This document shows positions 1-10,850 of a stretch of DNA of 64,000 nucleotides, piece after piece. Position 1 is the stretch's first letter. Each line of letters begins with the position of its first letter. The notes under the pieces are model-generated. The model was not told where the DNA came from and made no database searches. It saw only the letters and a program-made list of their open reading frames with translations. The DNA comes from Zonotrichia leucophrys gambelii (lineage: Eukaryota > Chordata > Aves > Passeriformes > Passerellidae): positions 1,240,001-1,304,000 of the forward strand of contig NC_088188.1 in NCBI RefSeq assembly GCF_028769735.1, written 5' to 3'. The position numbers and the translations under genes are program-made.

Positions 1-90
1 GCATTGGGTGCCAGGGTTTAGTTGAGGGGTTGGACTTGATGATCTTTGAGGTCTCTTCCAACCTGGTCATTCTGTGCATTCTGTGAAATG
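1..90 (+). mobile_element. CR1 LINE 3' end, sense
   Basis: The sequence runs from the window edge through the typical CR1 tail (GTTGGACTTGATGATCTTTG, then CTTCCAACC) into repeated ATTCTGTG octamers at about 69-87. The element is cut by the window start. Confidence 0.85.
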
Positions 91-414
91 ATTCCATTGT
101 GCTTGGAAATCCCTTGGAAATGCAGCTGAGACTCCTGATGGCCACAAATGCTTTTCCCAGTCCCAGCCCAAGCAAGGATGGCTTCTTCCCATCAATGGGG
201 AGGAGCAGCAGAGTTCCCAGTGCCTCCTTCCCCCTTGAGGGCTCAGCTCCGTGGCCACAGGCAGTGGATCAGTGCCCAGTTGTCTCAGTGGTCATTGGCA
301 GTGGATCAGTGCCCAAATGCTCTGCAGCCATTGGGAGCCCATGAGTTCAACTTTCAACATTGAATGAGACCTTAGTGTCATTTGAGGGCTTAGAGAGAAC
401 CTTCTGGATGTTCT
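91..414. other. No gene; unassigned spacer
   Basis: Between two CR1 pieces. It holds a short imperfect direct repeat (CAGTGGATCAGTGCCCA near 263 and 300) and no coding signal. Confidence 0.5.
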
Positions 415-1903
415 GCTCTGTGCCTTGGGCAGCACAAAGCTCCTGCACAGGAGCAGTCCCTGCTGCCTGCAGAGGTCGTGGTCAATGGCTCAGAGTCCTG
501 CTGGACATCAGTGGCCAGCTTTGTCCTCAGGGTCAGATTTGGGGCCAATGGAATTTAAATATCCTCATCAATGGCACATGAAGGGATCAAGGGCACCCAG
601 CAGGTGACACCAAGCTGAGGGTGCAGTGCCACCCCTGGAGGTTGGGGCCATCCAGAGGGACCTGGGCAGCTCCAGGAGAGGCCCTTGGGAATCTCAGGAA
701 GTTTAACAAGGCCAAGTTCAAGTTGGGGCAGCGCCTGGGATCCATCCAGGCTGGGATGAGCAGCTGGAGCAGCCCTGGGGTTGCTGTGGGTGGCACTGGG
801 CACGGCCCAGCCCTGAACCCCCAGCCCTGGGCTGATCCCAGCAGGGCAGGGATGGCAGGGATGGGGATTGTGCCCCTTGCCCAGGTGAGCCCCCACCTGC
901 AGAGCTGCCCCAGCCCTGGCCCAGCACAGGCAGTGTTGTGGTGTGTTGCAATATCCTGTTTTACCTTCTCCCTTCCCCTCGCCCCTAGCTGAGTGTGCCC
1001 TGTCAATCAGGCTAACATACCAGCAAGGCGTCGTGTGATAGGTGTCCCTAGTCCCTTGAGACCCTGCCCCTTCACCTGGTTGGTGGCTCACCTGTCCCCT
1101 CCCCTTCCCCTGCGCTGAGCTTAAAATGTTAATGAGACCATGCGGCCTCCATTCTGTTAGCAGCAGTGGCCCGGTGCAGACATCTCTGTACCCATAGAAT
1201 AAACATCTGGCAACCTTCTAGCAGAATCCACTCCCTTTCTCTCCACCATCGCCAGAAGCTCTCTCTCCTGAGGTAAACGGAGTCCTGACAGCCTGGATTT
1301 GCCCCGCTGCACTCTCCAGCAGCCAAGGTATCTCTGGGGTAAAACACCACAGTGCTGCCTTTGGCCCAGCAGCGAGGGTCAGAACTGGCCCAGGCACCAT
1401 CTAACTGGTTATATTGGGATTCATATTCCAATAAGGCAGGAGCTGGAGCCTCTGGAGGAGCCCAGAGGAGGCTCCAGGATGGGCAGAGGGATGGAGCAGC
1501 TCTGCTGGGAGGAAAGGCTGGCACAGCTGGGAATGCTCACCTGGACAGGAGAAGCTTTGGGGTCACCTCAGTGTGGCCTTGCAGGGCCTGGAGGAGCTCC
1601 AGGAGAGCTGGAGAGAGACTGGGGACAAGGATGGAGGGACAGGACCCTGAATCCCCCATCCAGGGAATGGCTCCCACTGCCAGAGACCAGGGATGGATGG
1701 GATATTGGGAATTGGGAATTGTTCCCTGTGAGGGTGGGCAGGCCCTGGCACAGGGTGCCCAGAGCAGCTGGGGCTGCCCCTGGATCCCTGGCAGTGCCCA
1801 AGGCCAGGCTGGACAGGGCTGGGAGCAGCCTGGGACAGGGGAAAGGCACTGATGGGCTTTAAGGTCCAAGCCAAACCATTCTGGGATTCCATGATTCCAT
1901 CTG
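415..1903 (+). mobile_element. CR1 LINE, sense, split by a solo LTR at 934-1433
   Basis: A 5'-truncated CR1. The stretch near 525-580 resembles the end of the reverse-transcriptase coding region, but it is full of stops and shifts. The 3' part at 1440-1903 is the common CR1 tail also present at 44756, 48044 and, inverted, at 55447. Comparison with the uninterrupted copy at 55447-55998 shows the CR1 sequence resuming exactly across the LTR. Confidence 0.8.
934..1433 (+). mobile_element. Solo LTR (500 bp), ERVK-like, inserted in CR1
   Basis: The element begins TGTTG and ends CAATA (an inverted TGTTG/CAACA with one change). It is flanked by the 6-bp duplication AGGCAG at 928-933 and 1434-1439. 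A poly(A) signal AATAAA at 1198-1203 sets the orientation. The 6-bp duplication suits class II (ERVK) elements. Confidence 0.88.
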
Positions 1904-4330
1904 CTCTAAAGCAAATTGAACCATTTTCCAACATGGATCTTGCCCCTGGGTGGGAAATGCTCCCCACAAGGGCTCAGGTTTCCATCCTGTGCCATCCTGC
2001 AGGAGCCCTGTGGCTCCAGAGCCCAGCAGGGCTGGATGTGCCCCTGCCCAGGTGACACCTGGGTGCCCTTCCCTGGGTGCCCCACCTCCCTTTGGTCACA
2101 GAGACCCTTCCCTGACCCAGGAAAGCACCAACCCAGTGCTCAGGAGATCCTGGGTGGAAGGAATGGGTTCAAGGAGAGCTCCAGGTGACACCAGGAACAT
2201 TTAGGGCCAGCCTGGGCTCGGGAATGCAGGTGATGCTTTACTGGCCACATCACATCTCCTTCCAGCTTGTGGGGTGAAACTGATCCTGGGGAGTGGCAGC
2301 AGCAGGGATGGATGGGATGGGAATTAATCTGTGCCCACCATCTCTCTTGATCTCCCCTTCATTTCCATTTCTTTCAAAAATGGAAGCTTTATTAAAACAG
2401 CAGCACTTTTCTATGAAATGCAGAGGAATGACTGCCTCTGTATCTCAGAGAGAATCTTTTGAAAATCACTCAAGAGGCAACGGCTCAAATCAGATATTTA
2501 ATAAGAATCACTTGGAGATCACTTCTTAAAGCAATTAACAGATGATTAGAGATAAGCGAGATGCAACAACGAGACCCAGATCTCAGATTTCTCCCGGGGT
2601 CACCCTGCAGTCACCAGCGGTGTCAGGACAGAACAGCAGAGGCAATTCCCACTTTCCAGCCTGATTCTGCTCCTGTTTCCAGCAGTTTGGAAGCTGGAGC
2701 AGGGAGAGGGGGCCAACACCTCCCCGGGGCTCTGCCCCGCTGAGGGTCCTGGAGCCCAGGGTTCATCTCCACCTTCCCCTCCTGCTGCTGGCTCAGGGGC
2801 TGCTCTTCCTTCTGGAGCACAAAGGGAAGGCAGGGGTGAGCCTGAACGTTCCGAGGGATCCCAGGGCTCAGCAGCAGCAGCAGCAGGATCCTCGTGCTGT
2901 CCCTGGGTGTCTGTGCCACCTGGCAAGGGGACGTCAGTGGCACCAGGGGCTGGGGACAGCCAGGGACTGGACAGAGCCAGGCCCTCCTGGCCCGGGGCTC
3001 AGCACAGCCAGGATGGAGCCCAGGAGCAGCCACACATCCCATCTGTGGGGCTGGGACCTCACCCCACCACTGTGACATGTGACAAAAGCCATCTGCTGCC
3101 ACCCTGGCCACTGGCAGGGCTGAATCTCAGCACAGGCAACACCCCGGGGCTGTCTGGCTGCTGATCCTGACCCACACAGCCTCTCCCTGCAATATTTGCT
3201 CAGTTTAAGGGCGTTTTACCAGCTGGACCAGAGCTGTGGGGTCTCCAAGCCCTCAGGGTGTCCTGAATCACCAGGAAATTGATTTCTTAGAAGGCAGCAA
3301 CAAAGGCAGGGGGAGATGGCTCATGCACCCACAGAGCTGTGGTAATTTCGGGTTTGGAAGTGCTCAAATTTATTACACAAGGGATGATGCAACAGCGAAA
3401 AAGAGAGCAAAATTCTACATTGACTCTCTACTCTGCAGGTCAGGACAACTAAGAGGTTTTACTTCATTAAGGAAGGCAGGGGGAAAAAATCAGAGACAGC
3501 CCCAGTGGTTGAGGGAGCCTTGTAAAGCCTAAATGAACAATCAGTCCTAGGTGATGCTAGTTTGCTGTAGAAGGAACAATGAAATAGATTTGCTTCTGAT
3601 CAATAAATTACTAAAACATCAGTTATAAACCTGCTGCATGGCATTGGAAATTCAGCTCATTAAACATCCAGGGAGCTTCATCCTGATGCAAATGGAAGAC
3701 AGGCATGAGTGCTCTGCAGCAAAGGACTCTGTGCACATCCCAGCTTGGGAAACATATTTACACATCCGTCTCATATATTAATCTATTTGAGTGCACCCTA
3801 GCCAGAGGGCAGCCACAAAGAGGATTATTCTGGGAGGAGGGCAGGAGATGGACTCGTTTCTCCTCCCTGCTGAGCAAAGCCTGTGCCCACCCACGTGCAG
3901 CAATGCTGCAGGGTCCTGTTTCCCTTCTCCAGGCAGCCCCAAGCAGAGGACTCCCAGGTGGATTTGGCAGCCAAGAGTTGGTAGCCAGGACTATTGTGAG
4001 CCAAAAATAAATCAGGTGAGATCCCTCCACCAGAGCAACAAGGCTGAAGTGGCCTCAGGGCCAGGAATTTCAGCCAAGCTGGCATTTGCTGGGGCCTTGG
4101 CCTCCCTGCCTGTCCCTTTCCCAGCCCAGGAAGGGCTGCAGTGGCTCTGGGGGACCTTGGCCAGGCCTGAGCAGGCAGGACAGGGGTGCCCAAGGCTCAG
4201 GGGACATTCCTGCTGCCACCCAGAAGGGCAGGCAGACATCCCAGGGATCCCTTTGGGATCTCCACGGAGGGAGGTGCTGGCTTGGCCAGCAGTGTGTGGG
4301 TGATGGAGAGGGGCAAGGGGAGCTCAGGGG
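1904..4330. other. Downstream flank of GALNT17; no gene recognised
   Basis: About 2.4 kb with scattered short open frames but no splice-flanked conserved peptide, RNA gene or mobile-element ends that I can define. Small CAG-type runs occur near 2868-2885. Confidence 0.5.
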
Positions 4331-4902
4331 TTTATTACACTGCATTGTTTTGGGTAAGTTGTGTGATTAGGGGGTTGGAAAGATCCCTGGGAGCTGCTGG
4401 GGGGTGTTTTGCTTCTCCAAAACTCAGGGAAGGGAAAAGGGAACAAGGATCCAGCAAAACACCCCATCCTTCAAACTCAGCTACTTTGGGGTTTGGGAAC
4501 ATTCTCCTCTCCCGAGCTCATCAGTTTCCACACTTGCCAGGCAGGTCTGTCCAGGGTTGTGGTGCAAACCTCCCCAGCCCTTTGGGAGAGCTTGGAGTTG
4601 TGTGGGGAAAGCAGAAATTCCCTGTCAGTGAATGCTGCCAGGCTGCTCCAGCAGGGAATGGGGCACCTCTTGGAGAGCTGGCCAGAGGAAAAAGCAGTTC
4701 TGAGCCAGCCCCACACAGCTGGGATCAGCTGGAGGAGACTCACACGTGGTAAAAATAAAGCCACAAGTGCCCATCTGCCCCAGGTCCTGTCCCAGGAACA
4801 CGAGGAAAGCTCTGGTTGATATTCCATCCTATCCAAAGGAGTCCAGGTGGATCAGTCCCCTCAGTCGTGGCTCGAGTTAGACTCCCCTGACTCCTGCAGC
4901 CT
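4331..4902 (-). promoter_or_regulatory. GALNT17: Putative GALNT17 3' UTR with candidate poly(A) signal
   Basis: Minus-strand sequence after the stop codon. The first canonical AATAAA on this strand is at 4331-4336 (TTTATT on plus), which would give a 3' UTR of roughly 570-600 nt. Most of it (4433-4848) is the duplicated block described separately. Other candidates lie farther on, near 3369 and 2388. Nothing in the sequence alone shows which signal is used. Confidence 0.3.
4433..4848. repeat. Duplicated block, copy 1 (3' of GALNT17 stop)
   Basis: The block matches 7403-7891 in the same orientation. The last 230 bp are nearly identical apart from a short deletion in the other copy; both share CACACGTGGTAAAAATAAAG and the text around GTTGATATTCCATCC. 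This copy holds one ~148-bp unit with extra sequence in its middle. Confidence 0.8.
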
Positions 4903-5031
4903 CTACTTGATGAAGTTTTTAATTGTCCACCTCTGGCCCGTGCAGCTGCGGAGAATCAGGTCAATGCCAGCCATGCCCCTGTTCTCCACCTCCAGGCACC
5001 GGCCCGTGCCCTTATTCAGGATGGCTCCATT
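4903..5031 (-). CDS. GALNT17: GALNT17 terminal coding exon: lectin gamma repeat and stop
   Basis: The terminal exon gives 42 residues plus TAG (stop at 4903-4905), starting NGAILNKGTGRCLEVENRGM and ending CTGQRWTIKNFIK. The acceptor AG is at 5032-5033. The CLE and QRW motifs mark the gamma repeat, the only one of the three with an intact QxW, and two Cys residues (12 and 30) fit its disulfide. I remember the human protein ending NSIK, so NFIK is a small difference. GC3 is 33 of 42. The coding end lies about 54 bp from a block (4433-4848) that is duplicated in the preceding intron. Confidence 0.93.
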   Translation of the reverse strand, partial: NGAILNKGTGRCLEVENRGMAGIDLILRSCTGQRWTIKNFIK

Positions 5032-5300
5032 CTGCACGTGGGGAGATGGGAAAAGATAGAAAAAAGAAGATATTAATAGCCTGAATTAATTGCCTGGGAA
5101 ACAAAGCAGGAGCAGGAGGGCAGCCCTGGGCACTGCTGGAAGGGACACACAGCTGGGTAGGAAGGCAATGCAAGCAATAAAATAATTCCCCAAATAAATG
5201 GAGTGAGCATCCCCTGTCCCTGACAGCACCCAAGGGACACCTGTAACCTTTAAATCCCAGAGCTGCTGGGAACTGGGACCGTCTGGAAAAGCTGCATCAT
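5032..5300. other. Intron sequence, unassigned
   Basis: A short intron stretch between the terminal exon acceptor and LTR B1. Nothing recognised. Confidence 0.5.
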
Positions 5301-5953
5301 TGTCCTGGGCTGTGAGATGTGTGTGTGTTCTGTTCCCATCTGTCAGAGCTGGGGCAGTTCTCTGCTGTCCCTGGGCAGTTTTTTCTTTATCTCTCCCACA
5401 GCCAACCCTCCCTCCAGGAGATCTCTGCTGTCCATGGCCACTGAGTGTCCCTGCAGGGCTGATCCAATCCCAGCATCCCATGGGGAGATGCTCCGCCCAG
5501 GGGAGGAGCCAAGCATTCCTACCTGGATCCAATCTGAGCCTGGCACAGCACAGCAGCCTTTGCCCCCTGCATTGCCAGAGGAGCAGCTTTCTGCTGCCCT
5601 GCATGGCCAGAGGGAGCCCAGGCCCATCTGCAGCAGCCCTGGAGCTGCAGAGGAAAACTCCCCCCTTGTGCAGGATCCCTGCTGCAGCAGAGCCACAGCT
5701 GGCACTGCAGGAGGGCTGAGCCCCCATGACACACAGGGGGCAGGGCATGGTCTGACTCTGGCAGGGTTGTTTTGTATTACTGCATTTTAATTTTTATTTT
5801 TCCTATTAAAAACTGTTCTTTCTAGTCCCATATCTTTTCCTGAGAAGCCTTAATTTTAAAATTATAATAATTCAGAGGGAGGAGGTTTATATTTTCCATT
5901 TCTAGGGAGGCTCCTGCCTTCCTTAGCAGGCACTGGCTTTTCAAACCCAGACA
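5301..5953 (+). mobile_element. Solo LTR, family B1
   Basis: It begins TGTCCTGGG and ends CCCAGACA (653 bp). It matches 56251-56946 over its full length and 27340-27827 over its 5' part. An ATTAAA-type signal lies near 5807. I could not find a convincing target duplication. Confidence 0.85.
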
Positions 5954-6294
5954 GTTATTTACACTCTGCTTTGCGACAAAAGTGTTATTTACAGTTATTT
6001 ACAGTTATTATTATTTTATAATTCTGCTTTGGGACAAAATGAATTTCACTCTTCATCCACAAGAAACAAAGGAATCTGGAAGTCATTGGCAGATCAGACA
6101 TAACCAGATCCACTTTTCTGCTACCAGGAAGGAAAACTTTGATTAGAAATTGTCCCGAAATGCTGCCCTGATCCCTCTTAACCTCCTCCCTCTGCCCCAG
6201 GACCTGGAATTTGCTGTGCCATGGCATCATTTCCCCTTTGTTCCACCCCATCCCAGGGGCTGTGTCCCAGCCAAGCCTTAAGAAACAGCAGAGG
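5954..6294. other. Intron sequence with a short tandem duplication
   Basis: A CTGCTTTG(C/G)GACAAAA motif occurs twice about 55 bp apart, with GTTATTTACA repeats between. No coding signal. Confidence 0.5.
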
Positions 6295-7180
6295 TGTGGC
6301 CACATTTCTCCTCACAGAGAAAAGCAAGGCACAACTTCCCAAGGATATTTCTGGGAATGGCAGTGAGGAACCTCAGAGAGAGAAAAACCAATTCTTATCT
6401 CAATTGCTGCTCCTGTGTTGTCCACAAGTGGAATGCACTGGGGAAGGTTGTTTACCTGAAGGGAACTGGTAATTGGATTCTGGTGTGAGTGTTTTGATTC
6501 AGTGACCAATTGAATCCAGGTGTGTGTTGGGACTGTGGGCTCACAGTCATGAGATGAGTGCAGTTGAGTTGGGTGTTTGTGCAGATTCAGTTTAGATGTA
6601 TTGTAATAGAATATAGAATAATATAATAATTATTATATTATTATAATATATATAATATATGAATATATGCTATACTATTATTAGATTTACTATATTACAT
6701 ATATTATATATAATTATATAATATATAGACTGTAATATATATATTATAATATATATTATGTACTCTCCATAATAGAATAATAAAACTAATAATAATAATA
6801 ATAAATAATATAATTATAATATAATAATGAAATAAAATCAGAATAATATAATAAAATAATAATTTTATTTTATTACTCTATATTAATAGAGTAACATAAT
6901 AAAATTATTATTTTATTATATTACTCTAATATTTTTATTTTGTTCTTAATTTTACTTATTATAAATAATAAAAAATAAAATCAATAATAAATTAAATAAG
7001 TAAAATTAAACAATAATAAGTAAAAATATTTAAGTAAATAATAAGAAAAATTAATAATAAATTAAATTAATATAATAAAAATTAATAGAGTCATATAATA
7101 AAATAATTAATTAGCTTTCTGATATCAGTGGAGTCAGATGTGTCATTTCCTCTCCTCGCTGGGGGTCACCTGTTCCCCTG
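6295..7180 (+). mobile_element. Solo LTR, diverged X2 family, swollen by AT repeats
   Basis: The 5' part (6295-6560) aligns with X2 LTRs such as the one at 50381-50828. The 3' part (7108-7165) carries the family's GGAGTCAGAT tail. CAGAGG at 6289-6294 and 7181-7186 looks like the 6-bp target duplication. The middle (6600-7110) is expanded AT-rich sequence. The downstream boundary is less certain because the terminal CA is not clear. Confidence 0.65.
6600..7110. repeat. Expanded AT-rich tract inside LTR
   Basis: About 510 bp almost wholly of A and T, with local TATAAT, AATAAT and ATAAA repeats. It lies where other X2 LTRs carry a short AT tract before their poly(A) region. Confidence 0.9.
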
Positions 7181-7216
7181 CAGAGGTGGGCACACCCAGG
7201 GCAGCCCCAGACCCAC

Positions 7217-7384
7217 CTGGATGAAGCTCCAGCGCTTGTGGAGGCTGCTCTTGACCTTGTCGCAGTCCAGCAGCTGCGGGAAGCGGCTCTTGCCCGTGTC
7301 CACCAGGCAGCGCGTGTCGGGCAGCAGCGTGGTGGTGCCCAGGGCCCCCAGGTGCAGGAAGCCCTCCCTGGTGTACCGAGCCAG
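7217..7384 (-). CDS. GALNT17: GALNT17 coding exon: lectin domain, beta repeat
   Basis: This 168-bp exon gives 56 codons in phase 0, beginning LARYTREGFLHLGALGTTTL and ending SSLHKRWSFIQ. The acceptor AG is at 7385-7386 and the donor GT at 7215-7216. It carries the beta repeat: the CLV motif, a Cys pair at exon residues 26 and 41, and KRW in place of the usual QxW. GC3 is 55 of 56, extreme beside the neighbouring exon 15723-15860. Several residues differ from the human protein as I remember it (for example TGKSRF for NSKSRL), but the frame is open. Repeats begin about 30 bp from the donor and about 18 bp from the acceptor. Confidence 0.93.
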
Positions 7385-7402
7385 CTGGGGACACACGGAA
7401 AT

Positions 7403-7891
7403 GCTGTCAGTGAATGCTCCAGGCTGCTCCAGCAGGGAATGGGGCAGCTGGAGAGCTGGCCACAGGGAACAGCAAAACCCCCCCATCCTTCAAACTCGGC
7501 CCCTTTAGGGTTTGGAAATATTTTCAGTTGTGTGGGAAAGCAGAAATTCCCTGTCAATAAATGCCCCCAAACCGCTCCAGCAGGGAATATGGCACCTCTT
7601 GGAGTGCTGGCCAGAGGGAACAGCAAAACCTCACATCCTTCAAACTCGGCTCCTTTAGGGTTTGGGAATATTTTCAATTGTGTGGGAAAGCAGAAATTCC
7701 CTGTCAGTAAATGCTACCAGGCTGCTCCAGCAGGGAATGTGGCAGTTCTGAGCCAGCTCTACACAGCTGGGGTCAGCTGGGGGAGACTCACACGTGGTAA
7801 AAATAAAGCCACAAGTGCCCATCTGCCCCAGGTCCTGTCCCGGGAACATGAGGAAAGCTCTGGTTGATATTCCATCCTTTTTAAAGGAGTC
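7403..7891. repeat. 148-149 bp tandem repeat and duplicated block, copy 2
   Basis: The marker TGTCA(G/A)T(G/A)AATGC recurs at 7405, 7553 and 7702, giving a 148-149 bp period and about 2.5 units. The 3' part to 7891 matches 4433-4848. It begins about 18 bp from the acceptor of exon 7217-7384. Confidence 0.85.
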
Positions 7892-8319
7892 CCTCAGCAC
7901 CTTAGAGCACCAGCACAGAGGGACAGGACAACCCAGATCCCCTGGGAATGTTCTGTGGGGATGCACAGGGAAAGCAGAGCTGGAAGGAATAAATTCCAAC
8001 TTTCTCCAGCCTTGGGATTGGTTTTTGGAAGGAGTAAATCCTAGCTTTCTTCAGCCTTTTATCCTTGCTTGGGATTGGTTTATTCCAGATGCAATTGAGA
8101 CCCAGGAAGGGGTGGGAATAATTCCAAGCCTTAAACCCCTCCTGGAGCAGACTCCTCAGCCTCTGGATCGCTGTGGGACGTGGCAATGGATGGTTTTCCC
8201 TGGATTCCAGCTGCAGCCCTGCTGGGTGAGGCAGCCCTGGCTGGGCTGGTGCCTCTGGGTGCCTGGCACAGCCTCCAGGGCTCCAGCCAGGCAGCAGCAC
8301 CAGCCAGAGGGGCCAGAAC
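7892..8319. other. Intron sequence, no gene
   Basis: It contains a short imperfect repeat (CTTGGGATTGGTTT near 8012 and 8067). Nothing else recognised. Confidence 0.5.
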
Positions 8320-8711
8320 TGTCACAGACATCTTTTTATGAAAAATCCTTTCTTTAGGACTTTTTCCTCCTGAGAAGCTGGAAGGCCTCAGGAACAACAT
8401 GTAAACATTGATTATCTGCTGCTGTGGGATGCACCAGGTGCATCTGTGATTGGTCTCATGTAGTTGTTTCTAATTAATGGCCAATCACAGTCAGCTGGCT
8501 GGGACACAGAGCCTGAGCCACAAACCTTTGTTATAATTCTTTCCTTTCTATTCTTAGCTTAGCCAGCTTCTGAGATGAAACCTTTTCTTCTATTCTTTTA
8601 GTATAGTTTTAATGTAATATATATCATAAAATAATAAATCAAGCCTTCTGAAACATGGAGTCAGATCCTCATCTCTTCCCTCATCCTGAGACCCCTGTGA
8701 ACACGGTCACA
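8320..8711 (+). mobile_element. Solo LTR, family X1 (392 bp)
   Basis: It runs from TGTCACAGACATC to GGTCACA. The 5-bp duplication AGAAC flanks it at 8315-8319 and 8712-8716. This is a well-preserved reference copy for the family; ATAAAATAATAAATC near 8628 is the poly(A) region. Confidence 0.92.
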
Positions 8712-8794
8712 AGAACTGGGATGGGAGCCTGGACCTGTCCTTGGGAAAGGCCCAGGACTGCAGCTACCCCAGGCATTCCCATGGGATCCAACTG

Positions 8795-8932
8795 CCCAGG
8801 GCTGCCAGGGCTGGCCAGGCTGGACACTGGGGCTTGGAGCAGCCTGGGACAGTGGGAGGTGTCCCTGCCATGGCAGGGGTGGCACTGGATGGGCTTTAAG
8901 GTGCCTCCAATTCAGACCATTCTGCCAGGAGA
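8795..8932 (+). mobile_element. CR1 LINE 3' fragment, sense
   Basis: CR1 tail text (GGGAGGTGTCCCTGCCATGG, then a diverged CTTTAAGGT and ACCATTCTG end). Confidence 0.75.
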
Positions 8933-9507
8933 GGCAGGATGGGAGCACTAGGCAGGGTGATGCCCTTGGGGACACTGGGCACACAAAGGATTCCTCCATT
9001 TCAAGGAATGCCACCATAATATTTCCCTAAACACATTTAAATTCTGGAGTGAGGAGAAAGGAACGCCAGTGTCCTGCCTTTTATAGTTCAAGGGAAAGAT
9101 CTCCACAGCTGCTTATTTAAATTATGAATCAGGCCATTATCCAGCAGACAAATAAGGAGGATTCAGCACGTTAATTAACTGAGCATATCTGTGACCCAGA
9201 TGCCAGGGAAGAGGCAGTAAATCCCACTGGGAGTTTGGGTTATCTGGGCTGTAATAATTAAACACTGAAATCAAGTTAAAACAATGTAACAGGGTCAGGC
9301 TGCAGCTCATGAGCCCAGATGCAGTCAGAGTGCCCAGATCCCTTGGGCTGGGCCTGGCTCTGCTCCCAGGGGCTGCTGGAGTCACACCAGAGTGAAAATG
9401 TTGTGTGTCAGAGCAGGCCCTGAGCTCCTCACATCTCCCTGAAGCTCATTCACCAGGTGCTCCCCACAGGAGGGGTCAGGGGCAGCCCAAACCCTGATCA
9501 CAGAGCC
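8933..9507. other. Intron sequence, no gene
   Basis: About 575 bp without recognisable repeats or coding potential. Confidence 0.5.
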
Positions 9508-9899
9508 CCAGAATGGTCTGGATTGGAAAGGACCTCAAATCCCATCCAGTGCCACCCCTGCCACGGCAGGGACACCTCCCACTGTCCCAGGTGCTCCCAG
9601 CCCTGTCCAGCCTGGCCTTGGGCACTGCCAGGGATCCAGGGGCAGCCCCAGCTGCTCTGGGCACCCTGTGCCAGGGCCTGCCCACCCTCACAGGGAACAA
9701 TTCCTCATTCCCAATATCCCATCCTCTGGCAGTGGGAGCCATTCCCTGTGTCCTGTCCCTCCATGCATTGTCCCCAGTCCCTCTCCAGCTCTTCTGGAGC
9801 CCCTTCAGGCCCTGCCAGGGGCTCTGAGCTCCCCTGGAGCCTTCTCCTCTCCAGGTGAGCCCCCCCGAGCTGTCCCAGTCTCTCCTCACAGGACAGGTT
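9508..9899 (-). mobile_element. CR1 LINE 3' fragment, antisense
   Basis: Reverse-complement CR1 tail beginning CCAGAATGGTCTGG and running through the TGCCAGGGATCCAGGGGCAG block. Closely related to 26500 and 55447. Confidence 0.85.
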
Positions 9900-10219
9900 A
9901 ATTCCAAGCCCTAATTCCTCTTTTGTTATTCTGCTCCTCTCCAGATTGAGCCAGGGGCCCCAGCCCAGCCTGGAACAGGACAAGAAACAAGGAATAGACC
10001 AAAATAAAGGACCAAAGGAAAATAGTTTAGAACTATTCCAAGCCAAGCATTTCAAAGTGGCTCAAACTGAGGAGGTCTTTAACCGCTTCACCAGTCAGGG
10101 TGGCCCAAAGCCACATCCCCAGGCAGGGGTCCAGCCCCTGGAACATCCTTCCATAAAACCTCATCCAGGTAACTGCACCTGGCCACTTCCCACCTCCAGC
10201 TGTCCCTGGGGGAAATCCC

Positions 10220-10850
10220 AGCATCACTGGAGCTGGAAAACCCCTCCCAGCCCATCCACTCCCAGCTGTGTCCCATCCCCACCTTGTCCCCAGCCCAGAC
10301 CTCTGTTTGCCACCCCCAGCCCTTCCTTGGGCACCTCCAGGGATGGATGTCACAGACAGCTTTTATGAAAAATCCTTTCCTTAGGATTTTTCCTCCTGAG
10401 AAGCTGAGAAGCCTCAGGAACAATGTAACCATGATTACTTGCTGTGGAAAGCAACGGTGCATCTGATTGTCCATTGGGATGTTGAAATTAATGGCAGATC
10501 ACAGCGCTGTCAGACATGGAGTCTGAGCCCAAGCTCTGTTTCATTCCATCTTCTCTATCTAGCCCCCCTATGAATCCTTTCTTCATTCTTTGATGTTTAT
10601 TAAAATGTCATAATATAATCAGCCTTCTGAAACATGGTCAGACCTCCGCTTCCCTCATCCTGAGCCAGTGACACGGTCACGAGGAACTCTACTTCAATGC
10701 TGGCCCCCTTCAGAGAATGTTCCATATCCTCCCTGAGCTGCCTGGCCCGCCCTGAGGCCTCCCTCTGTCTGTCCCTGACCCTGGGCACACCCAACCACCC
10801 GCTGTCCTCTGTCAGGGGTGTGCAAGCACAGGCCCTGAGCTCCATTGCTC
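10220..10850 (-). mobile_element. CR1 LINE, antisense, split by LTR X1
   Basis: The first part (10220-10347) matches 58400-58530, and the second (10682-10840) continues the same CR1 text after the LTR at 10348-10681. Confidence 0.65.
10348..10681 (+). mobile_element. Solo LTR, family X1, diverged
   Basis: It begins TGTCACAGACAGC and ends near GGTCACG. It is shorter and more diverged than the 8320 copy. ATGGA before and AGGAA after are only a weak duplication. Confidence 0.8.

Noticed and set aside
415..620. An active CR1 reverse transcriptase
   Set aside because: Only faint resemblance to the end of the RT region, with many stops. The element is 5'-truncated and split by an LTR.
7238..7867. 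209-residue plus-strand frame with repeated peptide blocks
   Set aside because: Antisense to a GALNT17 exon and then the 148-bp tandem repeat. The repeated peptides reflect the DNA repeat.
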